64,000 nucleotides of DNA, taken from NCBI RefSeq assembly GCF_000614975.1, contig NZ_BALM01000021.1, forward strand, positions 1 through 64,000, in the 5' to 3' direction. Shown one piece after another: positions 48,485-61,547 of the stretch; the stretch's first letter is position 1; each line of letters begins with the position of its first letter. Position numbers and translations under genes: made by a program. The notes below the pieces were generated by a model. It did not search any database. It was not told where the DNA came from and saw only the letters and a list, made by a program, of their open reading frames with translations. This stretch comes from Shewanella marina JCM 15074 (GTDB lineage Bacteria > Pseudomonadota > Gammaproteobacteria > Enterobacterales > Shewanellaceae).

Positions 48485-48629
48485 ATTCATAGCCTCTTCT
48501 CCTTCGTTGGTTGATTACATCTAGTAAATTGGCCCGAATGTTTATTGATGTGTTTGGGCTTAATTTGTACTTTAGTTACTTTTTATCTACAATTTCACAA
48601 TAAAAATTTTACAGTGTGAATTTTACAAA

Positions 48630-50144
48630 ATGAAGAGTGAACAGAGCTTGATTAGAAAGTCACACTTTCTGGGTACCAAGATCCGTAATTTGCGCAAACG
48701 TAACCATTTGACCATGGAAGATCTGTCGACACGATGTATGCGGGTTGATCCGCAATTAGCACCGTCAGTGTCTTATCTCTCTATGATTGAGCGGGGTAAA
48801 CGTGTTCCCAGTGCCGATATGCTGGCTGTGATTGCGGTGGTATTTCAAAAAGATGTGCATTGGTTTTTAGATGATAATCCTGAGTCTGAAGCCATTATTC
48901 CGACTAAAGGCAATCGTGGTGGCATTGAAGGCATCGCTTTAGAGCCTAGTTTTTTGTTCTCGCAAGATATCCTACAAATTGCCATTCCAGAGATGTTGTC
49001 GCAAACAGGTACGACGGGTCGGCAGTTTGCCCATCTATTAATTCGTGCTCATCAAGAGCATCACCAAAATCACTTTCCTGATTTAGAACGTGCGGCTGAA
49101 GAGGTCGGCTTAAAGCAGTTGGCTATGTCAGTTGAAGAAATGATGTTTTTAGCAAAACGGTTAGGTTTTAGTCTGAACTGGCAGTCTAAATCCGTCGAGT
49201 ATGGGGTTGATGAAATGGGCAATCCTTGCCGCGCTATTCAAACCTCATTTGCTGAAGATAATAAAATCTACCTTAATGATATTTTACAGGGGTGTCCGAC
49301 TCGACTTAAATATGATCTTGCGGTGCATATGGGGCATAAAGTATTACACAGTCAAGCAGGGTTGAAGACGGTGTTAATGTCTGGGCGTAAACCTGTTTCA
49401 GATAATCCTACTCCTTCATCTGGGTTGAATGCACAGGATATTTTACATGCATGGCGTAGTTTTGAAGCCAGTTTTTTTGCAGGAGCCTTATTATGCCCCA
49501 AGCTTGCTTTCAGGCAGCTATTAGATAAACAAGGTTATGATATCAAGGTGCATCAACAGCTCGGCGTATCAGCTTCTGTTGTGATGCGGCGTATGACTGT
49601 GGTATCGCCTTATCCTCATTGGCACTATTTTGATGCCTATGCTCCAGGGAAATTAAAGGCCGTTTATCGTGGTAATGGCATCCCGCTACCATGGGGCAAT
49701 ATGCGTCAAGTACAAGATCCCTGTCAGCATTGGGCCGTGTTTCGTTTGATTAATCAAAAGCAGACTGAGTCATCGGCACAAATATCAATTTTGGAAGTAG
49801 ATGGTCAGCCGCGTATATATTGTTGTGAGTCGATGAATGTGGATGACTTAACTGATATTTCACATGTACTTTGTGCAGGGATTGATTTAAACCCTGCGAT
49901 TGAAGCACAAGGTAAAGATGCGACCGCTATCGCTACTGCGCTGAAACAAGCCTGCGTTAAAGGCGGTGGCAGTAGTGCTATCCCGTCTAAAATTAAAAGA
50001 GACATTGCCACTGTGGCTAAAATTTTAAATATTGGTTGGATTGAACGTGGATTAGATTCTGAAGCACGGCTTATTTGTGCCCGAGGCAATCACTGTCCAA
50101 GAATGCCAAGTTGCTATCAAGGGGACACGTCATCGTGTGAATAA
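48630..50144 (+). CDS. XRE-family regulator with DUF3612 domain
   Basis: A 504-residue regulator. HTH at about 14-70 (LGTKIRNLRKRNHLTMEDL, YLSMIERGKRVPSADMLAVI), then an IrrE/ImmA-like region where the zincin motif is not kept (DLAVHMGHKVLH), and a Cys-rich end (ARGNHCPRMPSCYQG). It resembles the ScfR/RamB class of regulators of short-chain acyl metabolism, and DUF3612 proteins are often near glyoxylate genes in Vibrionaceae. Control of aceBA, 20 kb away here, is inference. Confidence 0.85.
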   Translation: MKSEQSLIRKSHFLGTKIRNLRKRNHLTMEDLSTRCMRVDPQLAPSVSYLSMIERGKRVPSADMLAVIAVVFQKDVHWFLDDNPESEAIIPTKGNRGGIEGIALEPSFLFSQDILQIAIPEMLSQTGTTGRQFAHLLIRAHQEHHQNHFPDLERAAEEVGLKQLAMSVEEMMFLAKRLGFSLNWQSKSVEYGVDEMGNPCRAIQTSFAEDNKIYLNDILQGCPTRLKYDLAVHMGHKVLHSQAGLKTVLMSGRKPVSDNPTPSSGLNAQDILHAWRSFEASFFAGALLCPKLAFRQLLDKQGYDIKVHQQLGVSASVVMRRMTVVSPYPHWHYFDAYAPGKLKAVYRGNGIPLPWGNMRQVQDPCQHWAVFRLINQKQTESSAQISILEVDGQPRIYCCESMNVDDLTDISHVLCAGIDLNPAIEAQGKDATAIATALKQACVKGGGSSAIPSKIKRDIATVAKILNIGWIERGLDSEARLICARGNHCPRMPSCYQGDTSSCE

Positions 50145-50175
50145 ATAATGACAATGACGTGCTCACTTCTGATGG

Positions 50176-51504
50176 CTACAGTACCTTTGACTTGATTTCA
50201 CCTTGTGCGAGTTGAGTCGTCATAATATCACCTGATTGGCATTGACCCGCTTGGGTGAGAATATGGCCCTGTTGATCGCGGCTAATACTGTAACCTCGGC
50301 TAAGTGTCGCCAATGGACTTACCGTATCGAGTTGATGCGCTTGGCTATTAAATTGCTGCTGTTTGCGCGCCATAATATCTTTCATTACCTGTTTTAAGCG
50401 GCTCGATAAGTGTTGAACATTACGGGCTTCGAGATTAATCACCTGTGTAGGGGATTGACGCTCCAATCGACTTTGTAGTTGTTGTTGGCGCAGCTTGGCT
50501 TGGTACAATTTATTAGCTAAGGCACTGTCTAAGCGTAATTGCATTTCATCAAAGAGTTGTTCAAATTGCTGTAGTCGACGTTTAGGATCCTGTTTTTGTA
50601 GGCCATAAGCGAATTGTTGTAATTTGCTTTGTTGGTTAAGCTGATAGTGCGACCAACTTTGTTGTAATCGTTGCTGTACAGTGATGAGCCGTTGTTGTTT
50701 ATCTTGGCTATCTTTTGACAGTAATTCCGCGCCCGCTGAAGGTGTCGGTGCCCGTAAATCAGCAACGTAATCACTAATCGTAATATCAACTTCATGACCA
50801 ACGGCAGAGACAATAGGTAATGCTGAGTTATAAATGGTATGAGCGAGGCCCTCATCATTAAAACACCATAAGTCCTCTAATGAACCGCCACCACGAGTGA
50901 GCAATAATACATCAACTTCAAGTCGACTATTGGCTAAATTGATGGCTTGGCAAATTTGTTTAGCCGCTAATTCCCCTTGAACTTGGGTCGGATAAATAAT
51001 TATTTCAAGCGATGGGTCGCGTCTTTTTAGGACCTGTAATACGTCACGAATTGCAGCGCCTGAAGCTGATGTAATGACACCAATTTTATTAATTTTTGAT
51101 GGCAGAGGTCTTTTAGTATTGGCCGCAAAAAGTCCTTCAGCCGCTAATTTTAGTTTTAATGCTTCATATTGCTGAGCTAATAGACCGTCACCAGCTGGTA
51201 ACATTGATTCAATAATAAGCTGGTAGTCGCCGCGAGGTTCGTAAACGCTAATTGCTGCTTTTACAATAACTTGTTGGCCATTCTTGGGGGTAAAGGTTAC
51301 CGTCTTGTTACGACCTTTAAACATGGCACAGCGAATTTGTGAAAGCGTATCTTTTAGGGTTAAGTACCAATGACCTGAGCTTGGTGCAGCAAAATTAGAT
51401 ATTTCGCCGTTAAGCCAGACTTTACCTATTTGGCCTTCAAGCAATTGCCTTACTTCACCGTTTAACCGGGAGACTGTGTAAACATTATTTTCAGGTTGTT
51501 TCAT
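50176..51504 (-). CDS. xseA: Exodeoxyribonuclease VII large subunit
   Basis: A 442-residue subunit of the ssDNA exonuclease. N-terminal OB domain ([38 protein letters not shown]), catalytic domain with [32 protein letters not shown] and [28 protein letters not shown] (given as the landmark around residues 235-265), then a long coiled coil and the C-terminal [10 protein letters not shown]. Divergent from guaB. Confidence 0.96.
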   Translation of the reverse strand: MKQPENNVYTVSRLNGEVRQLLEGQIGKVWLNGEISNFAAPSSGHWYLTLKDTLSQIRCAMFKGRNKTVTFTPKNGQQVIVKAAISVYEPRGDYQLIIESMLPAGDGLLAQQYEALKLKLAAEGLFAANTKRPLPSKINKIGVITSASGAAIRDVLQVLKRRDPSLEIIIYPTQVQGELAAKQICQAINLANSRLEVDVLLLTRGGGSLEDLWCFNDEGLAHTIYNSALPIVSAVGHEVDITISDYVADLRAPTPSAGAELLSKDSQDKQQRLITVQQRLQQSWSHYQLNQQSKLQQFAYGLQKQDPKRRLQQFEQLFDEMQLRLDSALANKLYQAKLRQQQLQSRLERQSPTQVINLEARNVQHLSSRLKQVMKDIMARKQQQFNSQAHQLDTVSPLATLSRGYSISRDQQGHILTQAGQCQSGDIMTTQLAQGEIKSKVL

Positions 51505-51545
51505 CTAAACGATTCTCTGCGACCTTATTTTTTCACTATTTTCCA

Positions 51546-51574
51546 TTTACGAACCCCAACTTGCAAGGTATAAT
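51546..51574 (+). promoter_or_regulatory. Probable guaB promoter
   Basis: TATAAT at 51569-51574 is preceded, at exactly 17 bases, by TTTACG (weak -35). The start codon is 57 bases further on. Confidence 0.55.
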
Positions 51575-51630
51575 CCCGCCGCAATATTTCACCTCTTACA
51601 ATTCCATTCCAAATGGGGAGATGTTGCGCC

Positions 51631-53100
51631 ATGTTACGAGTTATAAAAGAAGCCCTTACCTTTGATGATGTTTTGCTGGTTCCAGCTCACTCAACTGTTC
51701 TCCCAAATACTGCCAGTTTAAAGACCCGCTTAACTGACAAAATCGAATTAAATATTCCCCTCGTTTCTGCTGCAATGGATACTGTAACTGAATCTCGTCT
51801 AGCAATTGCTATGGCGCAAGAAGGTGGCCTTGGCTTTATTCATAAAAATATGAGTATTGAACAACAAGCTGAGGAAGTGCGTAAAGTTAAAATCTATGAA
51901 GCCGGTGTTGTACAACAGCCTGTGACTGTTACCCCTACAACAACACTTGCTCAACTTCGCGAGCTAACGGTTAAAAACGGTTTTGCTGGCTATCCTGTTA
52001 TCAATCCTGAAAATGATGAACTTGTTGGTATTATCACTGGCCGTGACGTACGTTTTGTGACTAATGTTGACAAAACTGTCGCTGAAATGATGACACCAAA
52101 AGATCGTTTAGTAACCGTTGCTGAAGGCGAAACTCGTGATGAAGTGCAAAAGTTAATGCATTCAAACCGAGTTGAAAAAGTGCTTGTGGTTGATGATCAC
52201 TTCAAATTAACAGGTCTTATTACCGTAAAAGATTTCCAAAAAGCAGAGCGTAAGCCAAATGCATGTAAAGACGAGTTAGGTCGTTTACGTGTAGGTGCTG
52301 CTGTAGGTGCAGGTCCTGGAAACGAAGAGCGTGTTGATGCATTGGTAAAAGCTGGTGTTGACGTATTGCTTATCGATTCTTCACATGGTCACTCTGAAGG
52401 TGTGTTACAGCGTATTCGTGAAACTCGTGCTAAATACCCTGAGTTACAAATTGTGGGCGGTAACGTAGCGACTGCTTCTGGTGCGCTTGCATTGGTTGAG
52501 GCGGGTGTGAACGCTGTTAAAGTGGGTATTGGTCCTGGTTCAATTTGCACTACTCGTATCGTTACTGGTGTACCACAAATTACTGCGATTGCTGATGCTG
52601 CTGAAGCGGTATTAGCATTGAATATTCCTGTTATTGCTGATGGTGGTATTCGTTTCTCTGGTGACTTAGCCAAAGCTTTAGCTGCTGGTGCATCATGCAT
52701 TATGGCGGGTTCAATGTTTGCGGGTACTGATGAAGCGCCAGGTGAAACCGAGCTTTACCAAGGTCGTGCTTATAAATCTTACCGTGGTATGGGTTCATTA
52801 GGTGCGATGAGCCAGACTCAAGGTTCATCAGATCGTTACTTCCAATCTGACAATGCTGCTGACAAATTAGTACCAGAAGGTATTGAAGGTCGTGTACCTT
52901 ACAAAGGTAAGATCAAAGAAATTATTCACCAGCACATGGGCGGTTTACGTTCATGCATGGGGTTAACTGGTTGCCCTACAATTGCGGATCTAAACGTTAA
53001 AGCTGAATTTGTTAAAGTGACTTCAGCTGGCATGGGTGAGTCTCATGTTCATGACGTAGCTATCAGTAAAGAAGCACCTAACTACCGTTCGCGTACTTAA
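51631..53100 (+). CDS. guaB: IMP dehydrogenase
   Basis: Oxidises IMP to XMP, the committed step to GMP. Start at 51631 ([16 protein letters not shown]) with GGGGAG upstream; the in-frame ATG at 51613 overlaps that site. The protein has two CBS domains at about 95-205 ([39 protein letters not shown]), the catalytic Cys loop [17 protein letters not shown], and the flap [12 protein letters not shown]. 489 residues, full length. Confidence 0.97.
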   Translation: MLRVIKEALTFDDVLLVPAHSTVLPNTASLKTRLTDKIELNIPLVSAAMDTVTESRLAIAMAQEGGLGFIHKNMSIEQQAEEVRKVKIYEAGVVQQPVTVTPTTTLAQLRELTVKNGFAGYPVINPENDELVGIITGRDVRFVTNVDKTVAEMMTPKDRLVTVAEGETRDEVQKLMHSNRVEKVLVVDDHFKLTGLITVKDFQKAERKPNACKDELGRLRVGAAVGAGPGNEERVDALVKAGVDVLLIDSSHGHSEGVLQRIRETRAKYPELQIVGGNVATASGALALVEAGVNAVKVGIGPGSICTTRIVTGVPQITAIADAAEAVLALNIPVIADGGIRFSGDLAKALAAGASCIMAGSMFAGTDEAPGETELYQGRAYKSYRGMGSLGAMSQTQGSSDRYFQSDNAADKLVPEGIEGRVPYKGKIKEIIHQHMGGLRSCMGLTGCPTIADLNVKAEFVKVTSAGMGESHVHDVAISKEAPNYRSRT

Positions 53101-53108
53101 TGTGATAT

Positions 53109-53132
53109 AAGGCGGCTGCTTGGCCGCCTTTT
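53109..53132 (+). terminator. Terminator after guaB
   Basis: AAGGCGGC and GCCGCCTT stem followed by TTGTTT. GuaA follows 55 bases later, so some read-through or a separate promoter is needed. Confidence 0.82.
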
Positions 53133-53187
53133 GTTTATTAGGCTGTGCCTAGCAATACTTAAATTAAACTAATAAAAAAGGTTTACC

Positions 53188-54764
53188 ATGAGCAATATTC
53201 ATGAGCATAAAATCCTGATCCTTGATTTTGGTTCTCAGTACACTCAACTTATCGCCCGCCGAATTCGTGAAATTGGCGTTTATTGTGAATTATGGGCTTG
53301 GGATGTATCCGAAGCACAAATTCGAGAGTTTGCCCCTAACGGTATTATTCTTGCTGGCGGACCTGAAAGTGTTACAGAGGAGAATTCTCCTCGGGCTCCT
53401 GAGTATGTATTCACTGCTGGCGTACCTGTATTTGGTATTTGCTACGGTATGCAAACCATGTCTGAACAGCTGGGTGGCAAGGTTATCCAAGGTGTTGGTG
53501 AACGTGAGTTTGGTTATGCTCAAGTTGAAGTTTTAACCCAATCAGCATTATTCAAAGATATTCAAGATGCACTGACTGAAAATGGTCAGCCGCTACTTGA
53601 TGTATGGATGAGTCATGGTGATAAAGTTTCTGAAATCCCTACAGATTTTATTGCAGTAGCAAAAACAGACACTTGTCCATTTGCTGCAATGGCAAATGAA
53701 CAGAAGCGTTTTTATGGTGTGCAGTTCCACCCTGAAGTGACGCATACTCGTCAAGGTATGCGTATGCTTGAGCACTTTGTACTTGATATTTGTGAGTGCG
53801 AAGCAAAATGGAAACCTGCATCAATCATTGAAGACGCAATTGAACGTATTAAAGCCCAAGTGGGTGATGATGAAGTGATTCTTGGCTTATCTGGTGGTGT
53901 TGATTCATCAGTTGTGGCTATGCTTTTACATCGTGCAATTGGTCCTAAGTTAACATGTGTATTTGTTGATAATGGTTTATTACGTCTAAACGAAGCTGAT
54001 CAAGTACTAGAGATGTTTGGTGATCGTTTTGGTTTAAACATTGTGCATGTTGAAGCGGAACAACGTTTCTTAGATGCGCTTGCAGGTGAAAATGATCCTG
54101 AAACTAAGCGTAAGATCATTGGCCGCGTATTCGTTGAGATTTTTGATGAAGAATCTCAAAAGTGCGTTAATGCTAAATGGTTAGCACAAGGGACTATTTA
54201 CCCAGACGTTATTGAGTCAGCGGGTAGTGCAACAGGTAAAGCACACGTGATTAAGTCACACCACAATGTGGGCGGTTTACCTGATGATATGGCAATGGGC
54301 TTAGTTGAACCTTTACGTGAACTATTTAAAGATGAAGTGCGTAAAATTGGTTTAGAACTTGGTTTACCATACGAAATGCTTTACCGTCATCCATTCCCAG
54401 GCCCAGGTCTTGGTGTGCGTGTACTGGGTGAAGTAAAGAAAGAGTATTGCGATCTATTACGTCGTGCTGATGCTATCTTTATTGAAGAACTGCACCGTGC
54501 AGATCTTTACCATAAAGTCAGTCAGGCATTTACCGTGTTCTTACCTGTACGTTCAGTTGGCGTAATGGGTGATGGTCGTAAATATGATTGGGTTGTATCA
54601 TTACGAGCTGTTGAAACAATCGACTTTATGACTGCGCATTGGCACATTTACCTTATGATTTCTTGGGTCGTGTATCTAATCGAATTATCAATGAAGTAGA
54701 TGGTATTTCACGCGTTGTTTATGATGTATCAGGCAAGCCACCAGCGACTATTGAGTGGGAATAA
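53188..54764 (+). CDS. guaA: GMP synthase (glutamine-hydrolysing), frame broken near the C-terminus
   Basis: Aminates XMP to GMP. Class I glutaminase: [18 protein letters not shown], catalytic Cys in [16 protein letters not shown] and FHPEVTH; then the ATP-pyrophosphatase P-loop [15 protein letters not shown] and [14 protein letters not shown]. The frame ends at 54699 after FMTAHWH; one added G in the GG at 54641-54642 restores [20 protein letters not shown] and ends in PPATIEWE at 54764, the invariant C-terminus. The repaired length of about 525 residues is normal. GuaA is needed for purine synthesis, so the break is almost certainly a sequence error. Confidence 0.96.
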
Positions 54765-54788
54765 TTCCAGTTATTAGTTACTAAATTT

Positions 54789-54813
54789 AAAGGGCGCGAT
54801 TAGCGCCCTTTTT
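54789..54813 (+). terminator. Terminator after guaA
   Basis: AAAGGGCGC-GATTA-GCGCCCTTT with following T; it starts 25 bases after the repaired guaA stop. Confidence 0.9.
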
Positions 54814-54818
54814 AATGA

Positions 54819-55447
<629 letters not shown>

Positions 55448-55499
55448 GGTAATCCTTGGCAGTACAGTGTCAGACTTTTATATTAGCAGTTAATATCTA

Positions 55500-55620
55500 A
55501 ACTACCTGATGTTACTATTTTCAGAAGTGCTTAAGCAAGTCCAATTCTAGGCGCATCTATGTCTTGTTTAAAGCACATTCAATTTCTACGGAGTTCTGCA
55601 ACCTCAGGTCGCTTGGGTAT
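55500..55620. mobile_element. MITE-like element C (about 120 bp, related to B)
   Basis: The stretch GTTACTATTTTCAGAAG then CTTAAGCAAGTCCAATTC closely matches the complement of the right part of element B, and the right end GGTCGCTTGGGTAT is a TIR of the same kind. The left end is worn. It lies between two convergent genes. Confidence 0.6.
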
Positions 55621-55631
55621 AGATATTGCGT

Positions 55632-57115
55632 TTAATCTACCAGAGTCAAGATTGGACGTAAGCGATTATATAGTGTTGTGACAGACACTGGTTCTGTGGC
55701 TTCTATTTTATCGCTTTGTTCATCAGTAAAGGGGGCTTTTAACGGTTGCATCAAATCAAGTTTATGCTGATTTTTTTGGCTATCTAACCACACGAGAGTG
55801 TCATAATAGCGACGAATACTATCAACATAATGTACCGCTTCACTGCCTCTGGCATACCCATAACGGGTATTTTTGTAATACTGACGTTTCTGTAATAATG
55901 GCAGCACCTGTTTGACATCTCGCCATGCACTTGGTTTAATCCTTTACTCTGTGCAAGTTTTCGCGCATCTTCAACATGGCCAAAACCGATGTTGTACGAG
56001 GCCAGCGCAAACCACATTCGTTGGTTTTCAGGTATTGATTCTGGCAAGCGTTTCAGAATTTTTTCAAGGTATTTAGCACCGCCTTTAATACTTTGTTCGG
56101 CATCAAGGCGATTGACGATACCCATCTGCTTGGCGGTAGGTAAGGTCAGCATCATCATTCCCCGTACTCCAGTGGGAGAACGAGCATGTGGGTTCCAGTG
56201 CGATTCTTGATAACTGGTTGCCGCTAATTTACGCCAATCTAGTTCACCTGCATAATTTTCAAATAAAGGCTGATATTTAGGTAGTTTACTGTTAACTGCA
56301 CGAATAAAAGCGCGAGTATCAACGTAATCAAAGCGCTTCACATGACCAAAATATTTCTCATCTAAGTGTTCAAGCGTGCCAGCTTGTTGCTGTTGATGCC
56401 AAAATGCCAATAATTTACTCATCAATATATCGCTGTCTGTGGCTCGTAATAGCCATACGATAGGTTGATCTTCAATTAAGGTGATGCCTTGACGTAACTC
56501 CGGCATATAACGGCGATTGATATCAAGTGTGGTTGAATCAGTGATACTGTAATTGAGTTCACCGTCATCAATCATCGCTAGAATTTCTTCACTGTCTTTA
56601 TCATCAATGGTTTGCCAAGCGAGTTGTGGGTGTTTATTTTTAAGGGCATTTAATGTTTCTACAAATGATGAATTGGCAACAACAGTAATCCCTTTAATTT
56701 CCCATAGATTCTTAGAGGGTCTTGCACCTTGGCGATAGACTAACACCTGATCGGCATCATATAAGGTGGGGCCAATTCTAAAATGTTTACGTCGCTCTGG
56801 TGTATCCGCTAAACCTGCCGCAATAATATCAATATCGCCATTTTGTAGGGCAGTGTAGAGATCATCAATACTAATATAGGGCTGCATATATAAGTCGACC
56901 CCAAGAAACTTGGCAAATTTATCAGCTAAATCATAATCGAAACCACTGTAACCTTGGCCGGTACTGATATAGCTTTGTGCGCCATAGAGTGTACCCACAG
57001 TGAGGACACTGAGGTCTTTTTTGTTTTTAGTTGGCTTTGGCAATGTGGTTTCAGAGGTTTCAAAACAGCCAGATAATGCTGAAATACACACAAGCGTTAT
57101 AATAATTCTTTTCAT
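55632..57115 (-). CDS. mltF: Membrane-bound lytic transglycosylase MltF, frame broken
   Basis: Cleaves peptidoglycan and is linked to the outer membrane. Lipobox-like LSGC near residue 17, then an SBP-like regulatory domain ([32 protein letters not shown] is the landmark at about 43-75) and a C-terminal SLT domain with the catalytic Glu in [20 protein letters not shown] and [16 protein letters not shown]. The frame changes near 55933; one added G on the + strand (C in the gene) gives [19 protein letters not shown] and the proper end, about 494 residues. Confidence 0.93.
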
Positions 57116-57350
57116 AAATAAGGTGTATGTTACCTAAAAGCGTCAGGTTATTTGCTGTATTCGCAATTGTTATATTTTGTTTTTACTCTTATTAGAGTAT
57201 GAGCATGACGTTGTTATTTTAGCTTAACTCTTTTTATATCACAGGAAACTGTTTTTTGAACTGCGTATGATGATGATTTGTTAAACATCTTTCCCTATAA
57301 TAGCGGCCAAATCATACCCTGCAAATATAATAAAAAGGTGAAAATACGTG

Positions 57351-60300
57351 ATGGAAATCATCCGCGGAGCGCCTGCACTGTCTTTATTCAAAGTGCAAAA
57401 GCTGATGGCTGCTTGTGTTAGTGCAGATTTACCAGTTAATAATATCTACGCTGAATATATCCATTTAGCAGATTTAACAAGTGAACTTGAACTACATGAA
57501 TCAACAACCCTACATAAGTTACTGACTTATGGCCCACAAATAGAATCACACTCGCCGCAAGGCACATTGCTCTTCGTCACTCCCCGTCCTGGTACCATTT
57601 CGCCTTGGTCTTCTAAAGCCACTGATATTGCTAAAAATTGCGGCTTAAAAAAAGTCAAAAGATTAGAGCGTGGTATTGCTTATTATATACAAAGTGAACC
57701 ACTTAGTGTTACCCAACAACAAAATTTGTCGTCATTGCTGCATGATCGCATGATGGAAGTCGTATTAGACAATTTTGAACAAGCGCAATCTTTATTTACT
57801 CGCACAGCGGCAAAACCTTTCACTAGCGTTGATATTTTAGCGCAAGGTCGGGGGGCGTTAGAGCAGGCAAATATCAATTTAGGTTTGGCGTTAGCTGAAG
57901 ATGAAATTGATTACTTAGTGGAAAACTTTACGCGTTTAGAGCGCAACCCGAACGATATTGAGTTGATGATGTTTGCTCAAGCAAACTCTGAGCATTGTCG
58001 CCATAAGATTTTTAATGCCGATTGGACGATTGACGGGGTTGAACAGCCTAAATCGCTGTTCAAAATGATCAAGAATACGTTTGAGCAAACACCTGATCAT
58101 GTGTTATCTGCATATAAAGATAACGCGGCAGTTATGGAGGGAAGTGTCGCAGGTCGCTTTTTCCCTGATCAGCAAGGTGTCTATCAGTATCATGCTGAAC
58201 CCATGCATATTTTAATGAAGGTTGAAACCCATAACCATCCGACGGCAATTAGCCCATACCCTGGTGCCGCTACAGGTTCAGGCGGTGAAATTCGTGATGA
58301 AGGCGCAACTGGCCGAGGTTCAAAACCGAAAGCAGGTTTAGTGGGTTTTAGTGTCTCGAATTTGAATATTCCGGGCTTTGAACAGCCATGGGAAGTGAAT
58401 TATGGCAAACCCGATCGCATTGTTACGCCATTAGAGATTATGCTTGATGGCCCGTTAGGCGGTGCAGCGTTTAACAATGAATTTGGTCGCCCTGCTTTAT
58501 TAGGCTATTTCCGTACTTATGAACAGCGTGTGACTAGCCACAATGGTGAAGAGGTACGTGGTTACCATAAACCGATTATGTTGGCGGGTGGCTTAGGTAA
58601 TATCCGTGAAGAACATGTACAAAAAGGTGAAATCACCGTTGGTGCTAAGCTGATTGTACTGGGTGGCCCAGCGATGAACATTGGCTTAGGTGGCGGCGCA
58701 GCTTCATCTATGGCATCGGGTCAATCAAGTGAAGATCTTGACTTTGCTTCAGTGCAGCGTGAAAACCCAGAGATGGAGCGTCGTTGCCAAGAAGTTATCG
58801 ATCGTTGCTGGCAGATGGGTGATGCGAACCCCATTCAATTTATTCATGATGTTGGTGCGGGCGGATTATCCAATGCTTTCCCTGAGTTAGTCAGTGATGC
58901 TGGCCGTGGTGGTAAGTTTGAATTGCGTAATGTGCCATCAGATGAGCCGGGAATGAGTCCGCTTGAAATCTGGTGTAATGAATCTCAAGAGCGTTATGTA
59001 TTATCGGTTGCTGCTGAAAATCTTGATACTTTTGCTCAGATTTGTGCGCGTGAACGTGCGCCATTCTCTGTTGTCGGTGAAGCGACAGCAGAGCAGGATC
59101 TTATTCTGTCTGATGAGCAATTTGATAATAACCCAATTGATTTACCGCTTGAAGTGCTGCTAGGTAAAGCCCCTAAAATGAGCCGTGATGTGGTATCAAG
59201 TAAAGCGGTTTCTGCACCACTTGAACAGGCTAATATTACCGTAGCTGAAGCCGTCAAGCGGATATTAAGCTTACCGACCGTTGCGGACAAATCGTTTTTG
59301 ATTACCATTGGTGATCGCAGTGTAACGGGTCTCGTTAACCGTGATCAAATGGTTGGCCCTTGGCAAGTTCCAGTTGCTGATTGTGCGGTTACGGCAGCGA
59401 GTTTTGACAGTTATAGTGGCGAGGCCATGTCATTAGGTGAACGTACACCATTAGCCTTATTAGACTTTGCCGCATCTGCGCGTATGGCGGTTGCCGAAGC
59501 GATTATGAATATGGCAGGGACCGATATTGGTTCGCTTAAACGGATCAAACTGTCGGCTAACTGGATGAGTGCGGCAGGTCACCCTGGTGAAGACGCAGGC
59601 CTTTATGAAGCAGTAAAAGCGATTGGTGAAGAGCTATGCCCTGAACTTGATTTGACTATCCCGGTAGGGAAAGATTCAATGTCAATGAAGACCGCATGGC
59701 AACAAGATGGTGAACAAAAGTCTGTGACATCACCAATGTCGTTGTTGATTACTGCATTTGGTGTGGTTCAAGATATTCGTAAAACAGTGACACCTGAGCT
59801 GCGCGGTGATTTAGGTGAGACTCAGCTATTACTGGTGGATTTAAGTGCGGGTCAGCAGCGACTCGGGGGTTCTTGCTTAGCTCAAGTCTTTGGTGAGTTA
59901 GGTGACTTAGCGCCTGATTTAGCTAATCCAACATTATTACGTAATTTCTTTGAAGTGACCCAAGAGTTAGTGGCAAAGCAGGCCATTATTGCCTATCACG
60001 ACCGCAGTGACGGCGGCTTATTTACCAGCTTAGTTGAAATGGCATTTGCCGGACAAACGGGGTTAGATATTGATGTCGCTGCACTCGATGGTACTGATTT
60101 AGCTCGTTTATTTAATGAAGAGCTTGGCGCTGTAATTCAAGTTAAGTGTGAGCACGTTGCTGCTATTATTGAGCAATACCAGCTTAAAGGTTTAGCTTGT
60201 CATCAAGTTGCAACATTAAATTCAACTAAACAGATTAATATCAATGATGGTGAGCGCGCTATCTTTAGTGACGCTTTAGCACAGTTACGTCAGTTATGGT

Positions 60301-61232
60301 CTGCAACGAGTTATCAAATGCAAGCACTACGTGATAACCCTGAATGTGCTTTAGAAGAGTTTAATATTGCATGTGATAGTAATGACTTAGGATTAACGAC
60401 AAAGTTAACCTTTGATCCAAGTGAAGATGTGAGCGCCCCATTACTTAACTTAGGCGCGGCGCCTAAAATGGCCATTTTGCGTGAGCAAGGAGTAAATTCA
60501 CATTTAGAGATGGCTGCGGCATTTGATCGCGCAGGCTTTGAAAGTGTTGATGTGCATATGAGCGACGTCTTATCAGGCCGAATTAGCTTAGCAAGTTTCC
60601 AAGGTTTGGTTGCTTGTGGTGGTTTCTCGTATGGTGATGTGCTTGGTGCTGGTGAAGGTTGGGCGAAGTCGATTTTATTTAATGAACAAGCTCGTATTGA
60701 GTTTAGTCGTTTCTTTGAACGTCAATCAACCATTGCCTTAGGCGTTTGTAACGGTTGTCAGATGCTCTCTAACTTAAAAGAGATCATTCCTGGTACTGAA
60801 TTGTGGCCACATTTTGTGCGTAATCGCTCGGAACGATTTGAAGCGCGTTTCAGTTTAGTTGAAGTACAACAAAGCCAATCATTATTCTTTGATGGTATGG
60901 CGGGGTCAATGATGCCAATTGCGGTGTCACATGGGGAAGGCCGAGCAGAATTTAAAGATGCCGAGCAACTAGCGCAATTGAATGCTGCTGGCATGACAAC
61001 TTTAAGATATGTGACTGCTGATGGCAAAATTGCACAGTTGTACCCACAAAATCCAAACGGTTCACCTGAAGGCTTAACGGGTATTTGTAGCAGTGATGGA
61101 CGTGTGTCATTAATGATGCCACATCCTGAGCGAGTGTTTAGAACGGTTGCTAACTCATGGCATCCTGACTCATGGGGTGAAGACAGCCCATGGATGCGGA
61201 TGTTCCGTAATGCGCGGGTTAAATTAGGTTAA
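57351..61232 (+). CDS. purL: Phosphoribosylformylglycinamidine synthase PurL
   Basis: Converts FGAR, glutamine and ATP to FGAM in purine synthesis. Single-chain large form of 1293 residues. ATG at 57351 ([18 protein letters not shown]) chosen over the GTG just before it. Synthetase core: [49 protein letters not shown]-terminal glutaminase with the catalytic Cys in [12 protein letters not shown] and His in [10 protein letters not shown]. Frame intact over 3.9 kb. Confidence 0.97.
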   Translation: MEIIRGAPALSLFKVQKLMAACVSADLPVNNIYAEYIHLADLTSELELHESTTLHKLLTYGPQIESHSPQGTLLFVTPRPGTISPWSSKATDIAKNCGLKKVKRLERGIAYYIQSEPLSVTQQQNLSSLLHDRMMEVVLDNFEQAQSLFTRTAAKPFTSVDILAQGRGALEQANINLGLALAEDEIDYLVENFTRLERNPNDIELMMFAQANSEHCRHKIFNADWTIDGVEQPKSLFKMIKNTFEQTPDHVLSAYKDNAAVMEGSVAGRFFPDQQGVYQYHAEPMHILMKVETHNHPTAISPYPGAATGSGGEIRDEGATGRGSKPKAGLVGFSVSNLNIPGFEQPWEVNYGKPDRIVTPLEIMLDGPLGGAAFNNEFGRPALLGYFRTYEQRVTSHNGEEVRGYHKPIMLAGGLGNIREEHVQKGEITVGAKLIVLGGPAMNIGLGGGAASSMASGQSSEDLDFASVQRENPEMERRCQEVIDRCWQMGDANPIQFIHDVGAGGLSNAFPELVSDAGRGGKFELRNVPSDEPGMSPLEIWCNESQERYVLSVAAENLDTFAQICARERAPFSVVGEATAEQDLILSDEQFDNNPIDLPLEVLLGKAPKMSRDVVSSKAVSAPLEQANITVAEAVKRILSLPTVADKSFLITIGDRSVTGLVNRDQMVGPWQVPVADCAVTAASFDSYSGEAMSLGERTPLALLDFAASARMAVAEAIMNMAGTDIGSLKRIKLSANWMSAAGHPGEDAGLYEAVKAIGEELCPELDLTIPVGKDSMSMKTAWQQDGEQKSVTSPMSLLITAFGVVQDIRKTVTPELRGDLGETQLLLVDLSAGQQRLGGSCLAQVFGELGDLAPDLANPTLLRNFFEVTQELVAKQAIIAYHDRSDGGLFTSLVEMAFAGQTGLDIDVAALDGTDLARLFNEELGAVIQVKCEHVAAIIEQYQLKGLACHQVATLNSTKQININDGERAIFSDALAQLRQLWSATSYQMQALRDNPECALEEFNIACDSNDLGLTTKLTFDPSEDVSAPLLNLGAAPKMAILREQGVNSHLEMAAAFDRAGFESVDVHMSDVLSGRISLASFQGLVACGGFSYGDVLGAGEGWAKSILFNEQARIEFSRFFERQSTIALGVCNGCQMLSNLKEIIPGTELWPHFVRNRSERFEARFSLVEVQQSQSLFFDGMAGSMMPIAVSHGEGRAEFKDAEQLAQLNAAGMTTLRYVTADGKIAQLYPQNPNGSPEGLTGICSSDGRVSLMMPHPERVFRTVANSWHPDSWGEDSPWMRMFRNARVKLG

Positions 61233-61247
61233 CATTAGACAAATACT

Positions 61248-61277
61248 AAAAAAGCACCTTTCTAAGGTGCTTTTTTT
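61248..61277 (+). terminator. Terminator after purL
   Basis: AAAAGCACCTT-TCT-AAGGTGCTTTT with seven T, 17 bases after purL. Confidence 0.92.
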
Positions 61278-61389
61278 ATAGCGGCTAATTTGGATAAATA
61301 CGGCTAATCAAACAAATCATTAACATAACTCTGAAGTCGTTAAAATCACAAGTTATTGCTTTTATCTATTTTTGCAAATTAGCGCCAAT

Positions 61390-61421
61390 AAAAAACCCCT
61401 CATTTTTTGCAAAATGAGGGG
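61390..61421 (-). terminator. Terminator of the small unit
   Basis: CCCCTCATTTT and AAAATGAGGGG form an 11-bp stem, followed on the minus strand by six T; outer AGCGC/GCGCT bases extend it. Confidence 0.88.
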
Positions 61422-61493
61422 CGTTTTGCGCTAACAAAACATTTTTTATCACATCAAAAGGTAACTGCTTATAGTTCTCTAGCAGTATACATT

Positions 61494-61547
61494 TCAACGA
61501 AAACACGCTTGTAGCCTACAACTAAACGATCAAATAACTTTTTCATA
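61494..61547 (-). CDS. Mini-ORF MKKLFDRLVVGYKRVFR (17 residues)
   Basis: ATG at 61547 preceded by GGAGATAATAGAT. It ends at TGA after Arg17. The A run on the + strand at 61500-61504 has five A; with four, the peptide would run on as VFVEMYTAREL and stop after residue 25. Not recognised. Confidence 0.35.

Noticed and set aside
54640..54699. Natural variant C-terminus of GuaA
   Set aside because: The true conserved end is present in the neighbouring frame up to PPATIEWE, so this is a frame break.
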